From Alphaproteobacteria bacterium (GTDB lineage Bacteria; Pseudomonadota; Alphaproteobacteria; Rhodospirillales; WMHbin7): 64,000 bases of DNA. A model generated the notes under the pieces. It did not search any database. It worked only from the letters and a program-made list of their open reading frames with translations, and was not told the origin of the DNA. Below are positions 40,849-49,158 of the stretch, piece after piece. Each line of letters begins with the position of its first letter. Position 1 is the first letter of the stretch. The stretch is taken from assembly GCA_015231795.1 (NCBI GenBank), contig JADGAX010000007.1, positions 1 to 64,000 on the forward strand, read 5' to 3'. Made by a program: the position numbers and the translations under genes.

Positions 40849-41937
40849 ATGGCCGATATCTATAATATGAACGGCAGCAAGGTTTTGCATCATCTTGACC
40901 GTGTCTTGGCCTGGAAGGAAGGCAAGCGGATTCCTCCTGTTCACATTGATGTTGGCCTGTCGAAGGGGTGCAATATCCACTGTAACTACTGTTACGGCAT
41001 CACCCAGGCCAACGAATTCAAGAAAGGGGCCAAGAAATGGTTTCCTGAAGACCGCCTGCTTGCCTATATGCGCGATGCGGCGAAGGCCGGTGTACGTTCT
41101 ATGGCGCTGGTTGGCGAGGCCGAGCCGACACTCAACCCGGCGGTCTACGATGCCATTATTGCCGGCAAAACGAACGGTGCCGACATGGCCATGGCAACGA
41201 ATGGCATTCTCTACGACGATGGCGCCAAAGGGCAAGCGGCGCTTGAGTATCTGACCTGGCTTCGTTTCAACATATCTGCCGCCAGCGATTCCGCCTATCG
41301 GCGTATTCATGCCAGCAAGGAATTCGACACGGCGTGCCGGAAGATAGCGTTCACCGTCGAACAGAAACGCAAGAAGAAGCTGGATGTCACCATTGGTCTG
41401 CAAATGGTTCTGACACCTGATAATGTTGGCGAAGCCGTGCCTCTTGCTAAACTCGGACGTGAGTTGGGTGTCGACTATCTGGTCATCAAGCAGTGCGGCG
41501 ACACCGTTAGCAATAAACTGGGCATTTACGACCGTCTTTCAGAATACAGCGCCTTCGACGACCTTCTGATGGAGGCGGAAAGCTTGAGCACGCCTGGGTA
41601 TGACATCATCGTCAAATGGCAGAAGATCCAGTCAGCTGGCAAGAGAAGCTACGACGCCTGTTTGGGGGCGCCATTTCTTTTGTATTCGAGCGGAGACGGC
41701 AAGCTATACCCCTGCGGCATGTTCTTCGACTGGAGAAGCGACGAATTTCTCATGGGAGATTTGTGCGAACAAAGCTTCGGCGATATTCTGGCCAGTGACC
41801 GCTATTGGCAGGTCATCGACAAGGTTGCCAAGACGATGGACGTGCACAAGGAGTGTTATGCGAATTGCCGAACAAATGAAATTAACAATATTTTGTGGCA
41901 ACTTACCCATCCGCCAAAGCACGTCAATTTCATTTAG
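40849..41937 (+). CDS. Radical SAM/SPASM protein (island copy 2)
   Basis: A 362-residue protein with Cys41-x3-Cys45-x2-Cys48 (CNIHCNYC) as radical SAM cluster site and a cysteine-rich C-terminal half (ACLGAPFLLY, LYPCGMFF, ECYANC) typical of SPASM or twitch domains. AAGGA lies eight to nine bases before ATG 40849. The extreme C-terminus, LTHPPKHVNFI, closely matches that of the minus-strand radical SAM gene at 51645 (LLHPPPHSNFI), showing a shared origin. The TAG stop codon is followed at once by a 17-base IS-type inverted-repeat end. Substrate unknown. Confidence 0.85.
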   Translation: MADIYNMNGSKVLHHLDRVLAWKEGKRIPPVHIDVGLSKGCNIHCNYCYGITQANEFKKGAKKWFPEDRLLAYMRDAAKAGVRSMALVGEAEPTLNPAVYDAIIAGKTNGADMAMATNGILYDDGAKGQAALEYLTWLRFNISAASDSAYRRIHASKEFDTACRKIAFTVEQKRKKKLDVTIGLQMVLTPDNVGEAVPLAKLGRELGVDYLVIKQCGDTVSNKLGIYDRLSEYSAFDDLLMEAESLSTPGYDIIVKWQKIQSAGKRSYDACLGAPFLLYSSGDGKLYPCGMFFDWRSDEFLMGDLCEQSFGDILASDRYWQVIDKVAKTMDVHKECYANCRTNEINNILWQLTHPPKHVNFI

Positions 41938-41953
41938 GGTCTGTTGAGTATCA
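41935..41953 (+). repeat. IS-like terminal repeat, first copy
   Basis: TAGGGTCTGTTGAGTATCA is exactly the reverse complement of 51629-51647. In both places it starts at the TAG stop codon of a radical SAM gene ending in HPP-x-H-x-NFI. The GGGTCTGTTGAGTATCA part is the kind of end seen in IS5-type elements with TA target repeats. No second end or transposase gene was found nearby; the rest of the 41938-42111 gap holds nothing else I can support. Confidence 0.75.
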
Positions 41954-42111
41954 GCACGCATAATTTGTCAGCATGATGCCGACAGCCCGGGCAGCTGCTG
42001 CTTTGCGGCGTACACGTATGATGTGCTATTCAACCTTTCGGTTGGCCTGGAATCGAGTTATTCTGCGCCAATCAGGAGCGAATGGGCACCGATCGGAAGT
42101 GAAGGTTCGTG

Positions 42112-42798
42112 ATGCAAATTAGTATCGATGGGTATGAGAACGAAATTGGTCAGAAACTCTTCAATGGTGTTCTGGCGGTTTACGCAGGGGCGGTCAGGGG
42201 CCACATAGCGGAGTTTGGCACTATGAGCGGCAAGACGGCTGAAGTTCTTGCTTTTGGCGTAGCTCACGGCGAAAAGCTATTTCACTCACACAATGTGCTA
42301 TCCCAGACGATCGGCAAGGAACTTCATTTGTTTGATAGTTTCGAGGGGCTGCCTAAGATCGACAACGCGGCTGATGTCGATTCTCCGCACGTCCGGGATG
42401 GGGTCTGGGGATCTGGTTCCTGTAAGGGAGTCAGCCCAGAAGCATTGCGGGAAATCACGGAAAGACACCTTTCTCCCGGCGGGCGGATCAAGATTTTTGA
42501 AGGATGGTATAGCGAAACCGTCCCCGCTCTCGACAAGAATACGCTTTACGCGCTGATCCATGTGGATTGCGACCTGTATTCGTCTGCCATGGATGTTCTG
42601 GACAATCTTTTTTCCCGTCACATGATCGCGCGTGGGGCATATGTTTTCTTCGACGATTACAACTGTAACTGTGCCGACCCAAAATTTGGAGAGCGCCGCG
42701 CCTGGGCTGAGTGCGTCGACAAATTCCATATTAAATTTTCGGATGAAGGAAGTTACGGATTGTTGTCGCACAAATTCATCGTCCACGACTACACGTAA
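42112..42798 (+). CDS. TylF/MycF-type macrocin O-methyltransferase-like protein
   Basis: A 228-residue protein with the TylF-family features HIAEFGTMSGKTAEVLAF, LFDSFEGLPKID, IFEGWYSETVP, LIHVDCDLYSSAMDVLDNLFS and YVFFDDYN, in which the acidic residues bind metal and SAM. Such metal-dependent enzymes methylate sugar hydroxyls. ATG 42112 is preferred (GAAGG at 42101-42105); a GTG at 42109 is also in frame. It lies just downstream of the IS-like end, in a segment of the island before the strand switch. Acceptor unknown. Confidence 0.85.
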   Translation: MQISIDGYENEIGQKLFNGVLAVYAGAVRGHIAEFGTMSGKTAEVLAFGVAHGEKLFHSHNVLSQTIGKELHLFDSFEGLPKIDNAADVDSPHVRDGVWGSGSCKGVSPEALREITERHLSPGGRIKIFEGWYSETVPALDKNTLYALIHVDCDLYSSAMDVLDNLFSRHMIARGAYVFFDDYNCNCADPKFGERRAWAECVDKFHIKFSDEGSYGLLSHKFIVHDYT

Positions 42799-42854
42799 CT
42801 TGCATTTCTCGAATGGAGGGACAATCGGTCCCGAACCGAGGGGATGTCGTTTAA

Positions 42855-43934
42855 ATGCCAGGGAAAATGCAGATGCCGGGGCTGGAAATCGTCAATGTCG
42901 TCTATGGCGACAAGTTCACGGAATTTTTCACCGAAATCAGCCTTGCCTCGCAGCTGTCAGCCCGTAACATTCCGGCGCTAAGCGCGCCCACCAGAACGAC
43001 CTATCATATTTACACCACGAAGACAGACGCCGAAGCGATACGCCGCTCGGGCGCGTTCAAGAAACTGCAATGCCTGATTAACACGAACATAGTCACTTTT
43101 CCGACCGACGATATTCGTGATCAGGCCTACAGAAAGCAGAACAAGTCTTCTGTCTGGGATGTGCTTTGCGATTCCCACCGGCATGCCATCCAAAATGTGA
43201 CCAACGACCATATTGTTTTTCTGGCGCCAGACTGGGTTATCGCCGACGGCACCTTTCAGAACATCGAGAAACGTCTACATGAGGGGTACAAGACGGTGGT
43301 CATTTCCGGCCCCCGCATCGAATGGGAGACCAGTTTTTCCTATTTCCAGGGCTTGGTCGACGCGCAACATGTTCTGACCGCTACAGGACGGATGCTTGTA
43401 GACGCAGTCCTTAAATACAAACCCCCTATAATGGATGCCTTCATGTTTGGGCCGGAATGGCAGGCTGACGTTTTCAAATCGTCATGGCCCTCCATTCTTA
43501 TCTGGCAGGACGAGAATATTGGCTTCATCTCACATAGTGGCCACTTGCACCCGATTGCCGTCAACCGTTCGCATGTCAATAGCAACTTTAAAGGCACGAT
43601 CGACAGCGATCTTCTAAACACATTCGAGCCCGGATCGGACGAAATATATTTCGCCCAGGATTCTGACGAGATTTGCATTGCGGACATTTCAGCGCGCGAA
43701 CGGGCCATCGAGACCGTACTCAGCGAGCCGCGAGGGGTTTTTTTCATGGCGGAATGGCTTGCTGTTCATCTTGGTGGTCAGATTAACCGATGGTTTTTAG
43801 AAAAGCCTTTCGTTTTCCGTTCCAGCAGATGTATTGATGCTCTCGTCAAAAGGCGCTGCATGGATACAGCCGTTCATACGCTGAACTTGTTGGTCATATC
43901 TGACATCCTGCACAAACAGCTGGCCGATCACTGA
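42855..43934 (+). CDS. Uncharacterised protein, possible glycosyltransferase
   Basis: A 359-residue protein (start 42855; ATG 42873 with AGGGA upstream is an alternative). The N-terminal LEIVNVVYGDKFTEFFTEISLASQLSARNIPAL and the middle block NDHIVFLAPDWVIADGTFQNIEKRL resemble a nucleotide-sugar GT-A fold with a displaced acidic loop, and IQNVTNDHIVFLAPDW fits glycosyltransferase-like hypotheticals of sugar loci. No membrane helix. It converges with the minus-strand methyltransferase-like gene, overlapping by seven bases. Function is an inference; I do not recognise the family firmly. Confidence 0.5.
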   Translation: MPGKMQMPGLEIVNVVYGDKFTEFFTEISLASQLSARNIPALSAPTRTTYHIYTTKTDAEAIRRSGAFKKLQCLINTNIVTFPTDDIRDQAYRKQNKSSVWDVLCDSHRHAIQNVTNDHIVFLAPDWVIADGTFQNIEKRLHEGYKTVVISGPRIEWETSFSYFQGLVDAQHVLTATGRMLVDAVLKYKPPIMDAFMFGPEWQADVFKSSWPSILIWQDENIGFISHSGHLHPIAVNRSHVNSNFKGTIDSDLLNTFEPGSDEIYFAQDSDEICIADISARERAIETVLSEPRGVFFMAEWLAVHLGGQINRWFLEKPFVFRSSRCIDALVKRRCMDTAVHTLNLLVISDILHKQLADH

Positions 43935-44641
43935 CTTGGCCAAGTCACTTTCGCGCAATGCCGGATTTTCTTGGCGAAAACATTAACCATGTATTCGCAT
44001 CCTCTTTCGCCGCACATGAGTAGAGTTCTCGAATCGGGGGGGAAGCCATTCCAGATTTGCAGGCCGCTGCTGTTATGTTGGCAGACAAAGCTTGAGCACA
44101 TCTCAAATCCATTGGCTTCGTAGAACTTCTCGTAGAAGATCGGATTCATGTTGTAAAACCCATGATTCAAGGCGAATAACGGGTTTCCATTGGTTGCAAC
44201 GCCCCCGACCCTTGTTGCAAGGGCCATATTGGCAATCGCCTGCGCGACATTGAAGCAGTGCTCGATGGTTCCGCCGTCGATAACAGCATCGAACTTTTGA
44301 TGAAAGTCCTGAGGGATGGGCTCATTCAGGTCGATTTTCAAGGCATCGGGTGACGGATCGTACAAGTCGATGAACGTGGTTTCGAAGCCGAAGAGACGGT
44401 AAAACGCCGTCGGGTTCAGGCGCAACCGCCGTCCCTCTCCTTTTTCGTTTTCTTCAGCGATTTCCGCGCCGATCGGCGATTTATCCGTCATTCGCGACGA
44501 TAAGGTCATCAGGACCCGCTCACTCAGCAGGATGTCGGTGTAGCCCAAGGCAAGCAGCTTGATTCCCTTGTTCACGCCAAGCAACTTATGGATTTGCTCG
44601 AAAACGAAGATCGAGAAATCTGCGTTGGCCTCTGTTAGCAC
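43928..44641 (-). CDS. Methyltransferase-like protein
   Basis: A 237-residue protein with a SAM-methyltransferase-like core: LLALGYTDILLSERVL as a motif I region without the glycine-rich loop, then FHQKFDAVIDGGTIEHCFNVAQAIANMALATRVGGVA, a typical motif post-I/post-II pattern with an I-E-H block, and GFYNMNPIFYEKFYEANGFEM. It may therefore be a degenerate or specialised methyltransferase. It overlaps the convergent gene at its 3' end by seven bases and its start overlaps the transketolase stop by seven bases. Last gene of the minus-strand half of the island. Confidence 0.55.
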   Translation of the reverse strand: MLTEANADFSIFVFEQIHKLLGVNKGIKLLALGYTDILLSERVLMTLSSRMTDKSPIGAEIAEENEKGEGRRLRLNPTAFYRLFGFETTFIDLYDPSPDALKIDLNEPIPQDFHQKFDAVIDGGTIEHCFNVAQAIANMALATRVGGVATNGNPLFALNHGFYNMNPIFYEKFYEANGFEMCSSFVCQHNSSGLQIWNGFPPDSRTLLMCGERGCEYMVNVFAKKIRHCAKVTWPSQ

Positions 44642-45561
44642 TGAGAAATCTCCCTAAGCGCCGTTTCATGTATTTGGTCTGAAGTCAGGCCGGCATCACG
44701 CAGCAAATCAGCCTGCGAGCCGTAGTTATGGGAAAACGCGTCAGGCAAGCCAAGCCGCTTAAATCTCGTCAGCGGCATGGCATTATCGACTAAAGCTTCA
44801 AGGACAGCGGAGCCTAATCCCCCCGCCAGCACGTTCTCTTCGACGGTTAGAATCGTTTGGCTGCTTCTGGCCAGTGTCCATAAGGCATCAATATCAAGCG
44901 GCTTCACGGTCGGCACATGCAGGACGCCGCAGGGCCGCCCCTCGGCGGCTAGCCGCAAGGCAACCTGACGGCAGGCCTCGGTCATGATTCCGGTCGATAC
45001 GAAATTCGTTGCCTCAGGAGGCAAGACCCAATAGGCACGCCCGATTTCAAAGCCGTTGCGCTCGATCGGCACGACCGGATCCCCGCCTTTTCCGAAACGG
45101 ATATAAAGCGGCCCTGCGTGGGCCAGCGAGCTTTCCATTGTCAGGCGCATTTCATGCGCATCAGATGGAGCGATAACCGTCATGTTCGGAACAGCCCGCA
45201 GGATGGATAGATCCTCTATGGCCAAATGGGTTGGTCCCAGCGGGGCGTAGACCAAGCCACCACCGGATGACAACAGGCGAAGGGGAAGATTGTGCAGGCA
45301 GGCGTCAACAACAATTTGTTCGAAACAGCGGCGGCTAAGAAACGTGGCAATGGTATTGACGTAAGGAATGAATCCTTCCAGTGCTAGGCCCGATGCCAAG
45401 CCGATCAAATTCTGCTCAGCCACGCCCTCCATGAACCATCGGTCTGGAAATTCCTCACGGAAATTCTGCAATGTTCCAGCCCCCAGATCAGAGCCGATGA
45501 ATACGACCCTCTGGTCAAGCCGCGCCAATTCGTGAACCATGTTAAGCGCTGTCTGGCGCAT
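44635..45561 (-). CDS. Transketolase, C-terminal subunit, copy 2
   Basis: A 308-residue C-terminal half-transketolase with the catalytic glutamate in MEGVAEQNLIGLASGLAL (Glu49), followed by PLGPTHLAIEDLSILRAVPNMTVIAPSDAHEMR and C-terminal VLHVPTVKPLDIDALWTLARSSQTILTVEENVLAGGLGSAVLEAL. Its start overlaps the stop of the N-terminal half by one base. With that gene it forms a complete ThDP enzyme. It is clearly distinct from the split pair at 29240-30966. Confidence 0.9.
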   Translation of the reverse strand: MRQTALNMVHELARLDQRVVFIGSDLGAGTLQNFREEFPDRWFMEGVAEQNLIGLASGLALEGFIPYVNTIATFLSRRCFEQIVVDACLHNLPLRLLSSGGGLVYAPLGPTHLAIEDLSILRAVPNMTVIAPSDAHEMRLTMESSLAHAGPLYIRFGKGGDPVVPIERNGFEIGRAYWVLPPEATNFVSTGIMTEACRQVALRLAAEGRPCGVLHVPTVKPLDIDALWTLARSSQTILTVEENVLAGGLGSAVLEALVDNAMPLTRFKRLGLPDAFSHNYGSQADLLRDAGLTSDQIHETALREISQC

Positions 45562-46370
45562 TATCCGCCTCCCAGGCAGGCGCGCATAGCCGCAATATCG
45601 TCGTCGGACACTTTCGATTTATGATGCCACGCAGCTACGTTCTCGGCAAAGGGCACGCCTTTCCCCTTGACCGTATGGCACACGACCAGTCTCGGCTTTC
45701 CAGTAGCGAAGTTATGAGCTTGCAGCGCAGCTGATAGGGCGGAACAATCGTGGCCGTCGACTTCGGAAACGTTAAAGCCAAAACTTCTCCACTTGTCGGC
45801 CAAAGGCTCCAATGGCATGACGTCGTCAACCGGGCCGTAGGATTGCAGCTTGTTGTAATCGACTAGGGCCGTCAGGTTGTCCAGGCTATGTTTAGCCGCA
45901 GACATGGCAGCCTCCCATACAGATCCTTCGTTTATCTCGCCGTCGCCCATGACGACATAAACGCGGGCTGGATTTTTTTTCAGCCGCAGGCCAAGCGCCA
46001 TGCCGACGGCGATCGGCAGGCCATGTCCCAGCGCCCCTGTCGAGGCCTCGACGCCTGGGGTTCTTCCTGCCTCGGGGTGTCCGCCCAGGAAGGTTCCATA
46101 ACGGCAGAAATGGCGCAATTCATGGGGGTCGAAAAACCCCTTGTCGGCCAGAATTGCATAAAGCGCCAAGCATCCGTGCCCTTTGGACAAAATGAATCTG
46201 TCGCGCTGCTCCGACTTAGGGTTGGCTGGATCGAATTTCAGAATCTCGTCGTAAAGAACTCTCAGGATTTCAACCAAGGAAAGGGCCGAGCCAAGATGGC
46301 CCCGCCCACCGCCTTCCAGGGCCGTCACGATCAAGCGCCGCAAATATAGCGACCGGCTGTCGAGGTTCAT
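45561..46370 (-). CDS. Transketolase, N-terminal (thiamine-diphosphate) subunit, copy 2
   Basis: A 269-residue half-transketolase; ATG 46370 overlaps the upstream kinase stop by four bases. Canonical features are present: GGGRGHLGSALS, RFILSKGHGCLALYAIL, the ThDP/metal motif GDG at 142-144 with N of DYN at 171-173 (GDGEINEGSVWEAAMSA), and CHTVKGKGVPFAENVAAWHHK. Probably joins two-carbon units to an aldose phosphate together with the partner gene. It is more canonical than copy 1, where GDG reads SDG. Confidence 0.92.
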   Translation of the reverse strand: MNLDSRSLYLRRLIVTALEGGGRGHLGSALSLVEILRVLYDEILKFDPANPKSEQRDRFILSKGHGCLALYAILADKGFFDPHELRHFCRYGTFLGGHPEAGRTPGVEASTGALGHGLPIAVGMALGLRLKKNPARVYVVMGDGEINEGSVWEAAMSAAKHSLDNLTALVDYNKLQSYGPVDDVMPLEPLADKWRSFGFNVSEVDGHDCSALSAALQAHNFATGKPRLVVCHTVKGKGVPFAENVAAWHHKSKVSDDDIAAMRACLGGG

Positions 46371-47389
46371 ATCGCCAGGCTTTCGTTTTTCAGCATGGCT
46401 CTGGCCTTGGCAAGTTGGCGGGCTTTGACTGCCGGCCAGTTCGTTTGTCCGGCCAGTTCGCGGCAAGCCCATTTATGCGGAAAGAATTCATTCAGCAGAA
46501 TCATGCTCCATCTTAGTGCATACAGCGGGTAAAGCAAAGCGAGCCTGATTTCGAAATTCGGGTCCCCATGAAAGCAGGGACTCATCTTCTGCAAAAACAT
46601 GCGCTTTCTCTCGACGCTCAAGTTCATGCCAGGATGCAGGAAAAAGTCACAGAGCATTTTTATAGGATCGTCCCAGCCAAAATATTCAAAATCGATAAAG
46701 AACAGCCCGCCCGGTGTTCGAATGGCGTTGTGCAGGCCGAAGTCGGAAGGATTGAGAGTTCGATGCTTCCTCGGCAGATCATCCTGCCAGCTCTGACCTG
46801 TTTCAAGGCAGGCGTTCTTTGCAGCCCTCAAGCGTTCCGACAAAGCCGGAGCAAATTCGTTTGCGAGATAAGATGCCAACTCGGGTTCTTGTTTCAAAGC
46901 CGACAGTTTTTCAAAGCGCACCAGTATTTGCCGCTCGATTTCCCAGGCAGACAGGCAGGCTTCGCTGGCCAGGGGAACGCTCCCGGCTTCTTGCTGATCA
47001 CCAAGATTCTTTAAGGTAGCTAGAAAGTCAGCGGCCTGACCGATGTCGTCATCGCATGGATTGTCGTTGGCTGGCTCACCTTCCTGCCAGTCATAGACGG
47101 CAACCCTTGCTTCGAAATCCACCCCGACAGGACGAGGAACGATTTCAATTCCGAAGGACCGCATGAAAACAAGCGCTCGGTATTCAGTGCCGATTCTGTC
47201 ACGGCAGTCATGCCCAGGCGGCGCGTAGGATTTAAGAATGTAGTTGTCACCGTTCGCCGTTTCGACCCGGAACACGCGGTTGTTGCCTTTTGACGCCAGC
47301 AATCGAAGAGGCAACACAGGCTGGCCAATAAGTCTGCCTGCGATTATTTCCAACGCAGCTTGAGCTATTATCGGTTCGGCGGCTGTCAT
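46367..47389 (-). CDS. Aminoglycoside-phosphotransferase-like kinase
   Basis: A 340-residue protein. ATG 47389 is chosen (AGGA about seven bases upstream); longer in-frame starts at 47443 and GTG 47479 lack a site. The kinase-like fold shows NRVFRVETANGDNYILKSY (nucleotide-binding lysine), a catalytic-loop variant LNPSDFGLHNAI and the metal-binding LFFIDFEYFGWDDP. Such proteins phosphorylate small molecules such as choline, sugars or antibiotics. Situated between the HldE-like and transketolase genes, it may phosphorylate the sugar that enters this module. No sign of antibiotic resistance. Confidence 0.7.
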   Translation of the reverse strand: MTAAEPIIAQAALEIIAGRLIGQPVLPLRLLASKGNNRVFRVETANGDNYILKSYAPPGHDCRDRIGTEYRALVFMRSFGIEIVPRPVGVDFEARVAVYDWQEGEPANDNPCDDDIGQAADFLATLKNLGDQQEAGSVPLASEACLSAWEIERQILVRFEKLSALKQEPELASYLANEFAPALSERLRAAKNACLETGQSWQDDLPRKHRTLNPSDFGLHNAIRTPGGLFFIDFEYFGWDDPIKMLCDFFLHPGMNLSVERKRMFLQKMSPCFHGDPNFEIRLALLYPLYALRWSMILLNEFFPHKWACRELAGQTNWPAVKARQLAKARAMLKNESLAI

Positions 47390-47482
47390 GTCCGTCCTGT
47401 TAATATCCCAACCTATATCGAATGGATCGACCGCATTTGTCATCAAGCAGTTTGCGCGGCCATTCCTGTCACTCAACACAGT

Positions 47483-49042
47483 TCATTTCAACAAAGCTGT
47501 GACAAATTTCAGCACTTTTTCCTTCTCGACCGAACGTCTGTGTCCGACGATTCCAACCTTGATAGCGCCGACCGCGTTGCCAACGAATCCAACGACGCTC
47601 ATATCGCCGCCGGCAGCCACCAAAGGCGCGGTAACGGCAAAGAAAGCGTCTCCGGCGCCCACCGTGTCGACGACGGTCTTGGTGAAGGCGGGCACTTGGT
47701 GGCATCCATGCTCGGGTTGCCAGGTCATGCAGCCGTGAACGCCTTGAGTGATAATTGCGCAGGTACAGGCGACGACTTTATGGAAATGCTCCGACACCAG
47801 AAGGCCAATATCTGAATACTTGTCGCCCATGGACAGACGTAGTTCTGGAGTGTCGATGCAGACATAGTCAGCTTTTGGATATTTCGTGACCAGATTAAAG
47901 CCCAGATTGGCGCTGTTCGACTGGGCGTTTAGGGCAAAGAAGCGGGCGTGTTTTGTGATGGCCTGGCGGCATTCGGCGGTCAGCAGGCCATGTCCGAAGT
48001 CGGTAACGACTGTCAGATCGCATCGCGGGGCCAAATCGGCGATTAGGGCCAGAAGTTCCTCTTCCAGGGGGCGGCCCATATAGCTGTCATCCATCTCGTA
48101 GACTTCGAACAGCTTACGCATATAACCCAAATCGACGAACCGTGTCTTGCGGGTTGTCGGCACGTTAGGCCTAGTCACGAGGTGTAAGCGGACATTGGGA
48201 AGCAAGCTCTTGCGAATGACCTCTTCGTCTTGTGAACTGGCCCCGCCAATCATGGTGATGACATCGACCTGGCTGCAAAAGCTGGCGACATGATTGGCGG
48301 CGGCGATGACCCCGCCTGCAAAGACCTCGCTGTCTTTGTAGATGGTGGCGATCATGTTCTCCTTGGGCGACTTGCCCAGCGGTTGAACGTAGCGGTATTC
48401 GTCTATGATGGCATCGCCGACGAGAAGAACGCGAAACCCTTGAACGCGCTCCATCAACCCATTTATCTGGTGCAGGATATCCTTCTCGCGCGCCGTCTCG
48501 AGATAGCAGCGCAGTTCGGGATCGTAGACATCGAAATATCTATTGATCAGCGACGATGAACTGAAGGTGATGCCTTTGGTAAAGGCGATTTCACCCCCGC
48601 AGGCCTCAACTTCGCCGCGTTCGGATTCGATTTTTCCCGTTATGTCGCTGCCGGCGTCTTCGTAGTCGGAGCCTTTCACGTAGACATGGGGGCGGATGGC
48701 GCGGATGGCCGTTTCTGCCGAGGGATGACGGTTGATGGCAACCGCGTCGACATAGCCGATGGCTGCGACCATTTCCGCACGCAACAGCTCGGGAAAGATT
48801 GGCCGCCCAGGCCCCTTGTTGACGTGCGCATCTTCGGTCAGAGTCACGACCAGGAAGTCTCCGTGCTGCCGGGCCTCTTCGAAATGGCGGACATGGCCCA
48901 TATGGAGAAGGTCAAAAACGCCATGGCAGTGAACGACCCGCTGCCCCTTCTGGCGGACTGCTACGCAAAGTGCCGCCGCATCGTCCAGCGATGTTATCTT
49001 GTCGCGGGCCTTGGCGATTCCTGAATCGTCCTGGCGGGTCAT
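47483..49042 (-). CDS. Bifunctional nucleotidyltransferase-PfkB kinase, HldE-like with reversed domain order (copy 2)
   Basis: A 519-residue paralogue of the gene at 22979, on the minus strand. The cytidylyltransferase-like domain comes first (GVFD at 41-44, HMGH at 47-50, SSSSLINRYF later), and the PfkB kinase second, ending in VDTVGAGDAFFA (GAGD at 462-465). AGGAGAA lies seven bases before ATG 49042. It heads a run that continues with a small-molecule kinase-like gene and a split transketolase. The two paralogues differ widely in the middle, suggesting different sugars. The domain order is opposite to E. coli HldE. Confidence 0.85.
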   Translation of the reverse strand: MTRQDDSGIAKARDKITSLDDAAALCVAVRQKGQRVVHCHGVFDLLHMGHVRHFEEARQHGDFLVVTLTEDAHVNKGPGRPIFPELLRAEMVAAIGYVDAVAINRHPSAETAIRAIRPHVYVKGSDYEDAGSDITGKIESERGEVEACGGEIAFTKGITFSSSSLINRYFDVYDPELRCYLETAREKDILHQINGLMERVQGFRVLLVGDAIIDEYRYVQPLGKSPKENMIATIYKDSEVFAGGVIAAANHVASFCSQVDVITMIGGASSQDEEVIRKSLLPNVRLHLVTRPNVPTTRKTRFVDLGYMRKLFEVYEMDDSYMGRPLEEELLALIADLAPRCDLTVVTDFGHGLLTAECRQAITKHARFFALNAQSNSANLGFNLVTKYPKADYVCIDTPELRLSMGDKYSDIGLLVSEHFHKVVACTCAIITQGVHGCMTWQPEHGCHQVPAFTKTVVDTVGAGDAFFAVTAPLVAAGGDMSVVGFVGNAVGAIKVGIVGHRRSVEKEKVLKFVTALLK

Positions 49043-49158
49043 GCTTTCTTCTCCTGCCCTGGATATTTGAACCGTTTAACCGCATCGTGAGCGGTACCGG
49101 TTACTTGCGCTTTCATGGAGCATCTCTTGTCCCCATGAGATTGAAAAACCCTATCTTT

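Noticed and set aside
46367-47389. Aminoglycoside resistance gene
   Set aside because: The protein has the kinase fold but sits in a sugar-synthesis operon and its catalytic loop differs, so a metabolic kinase is more likely.
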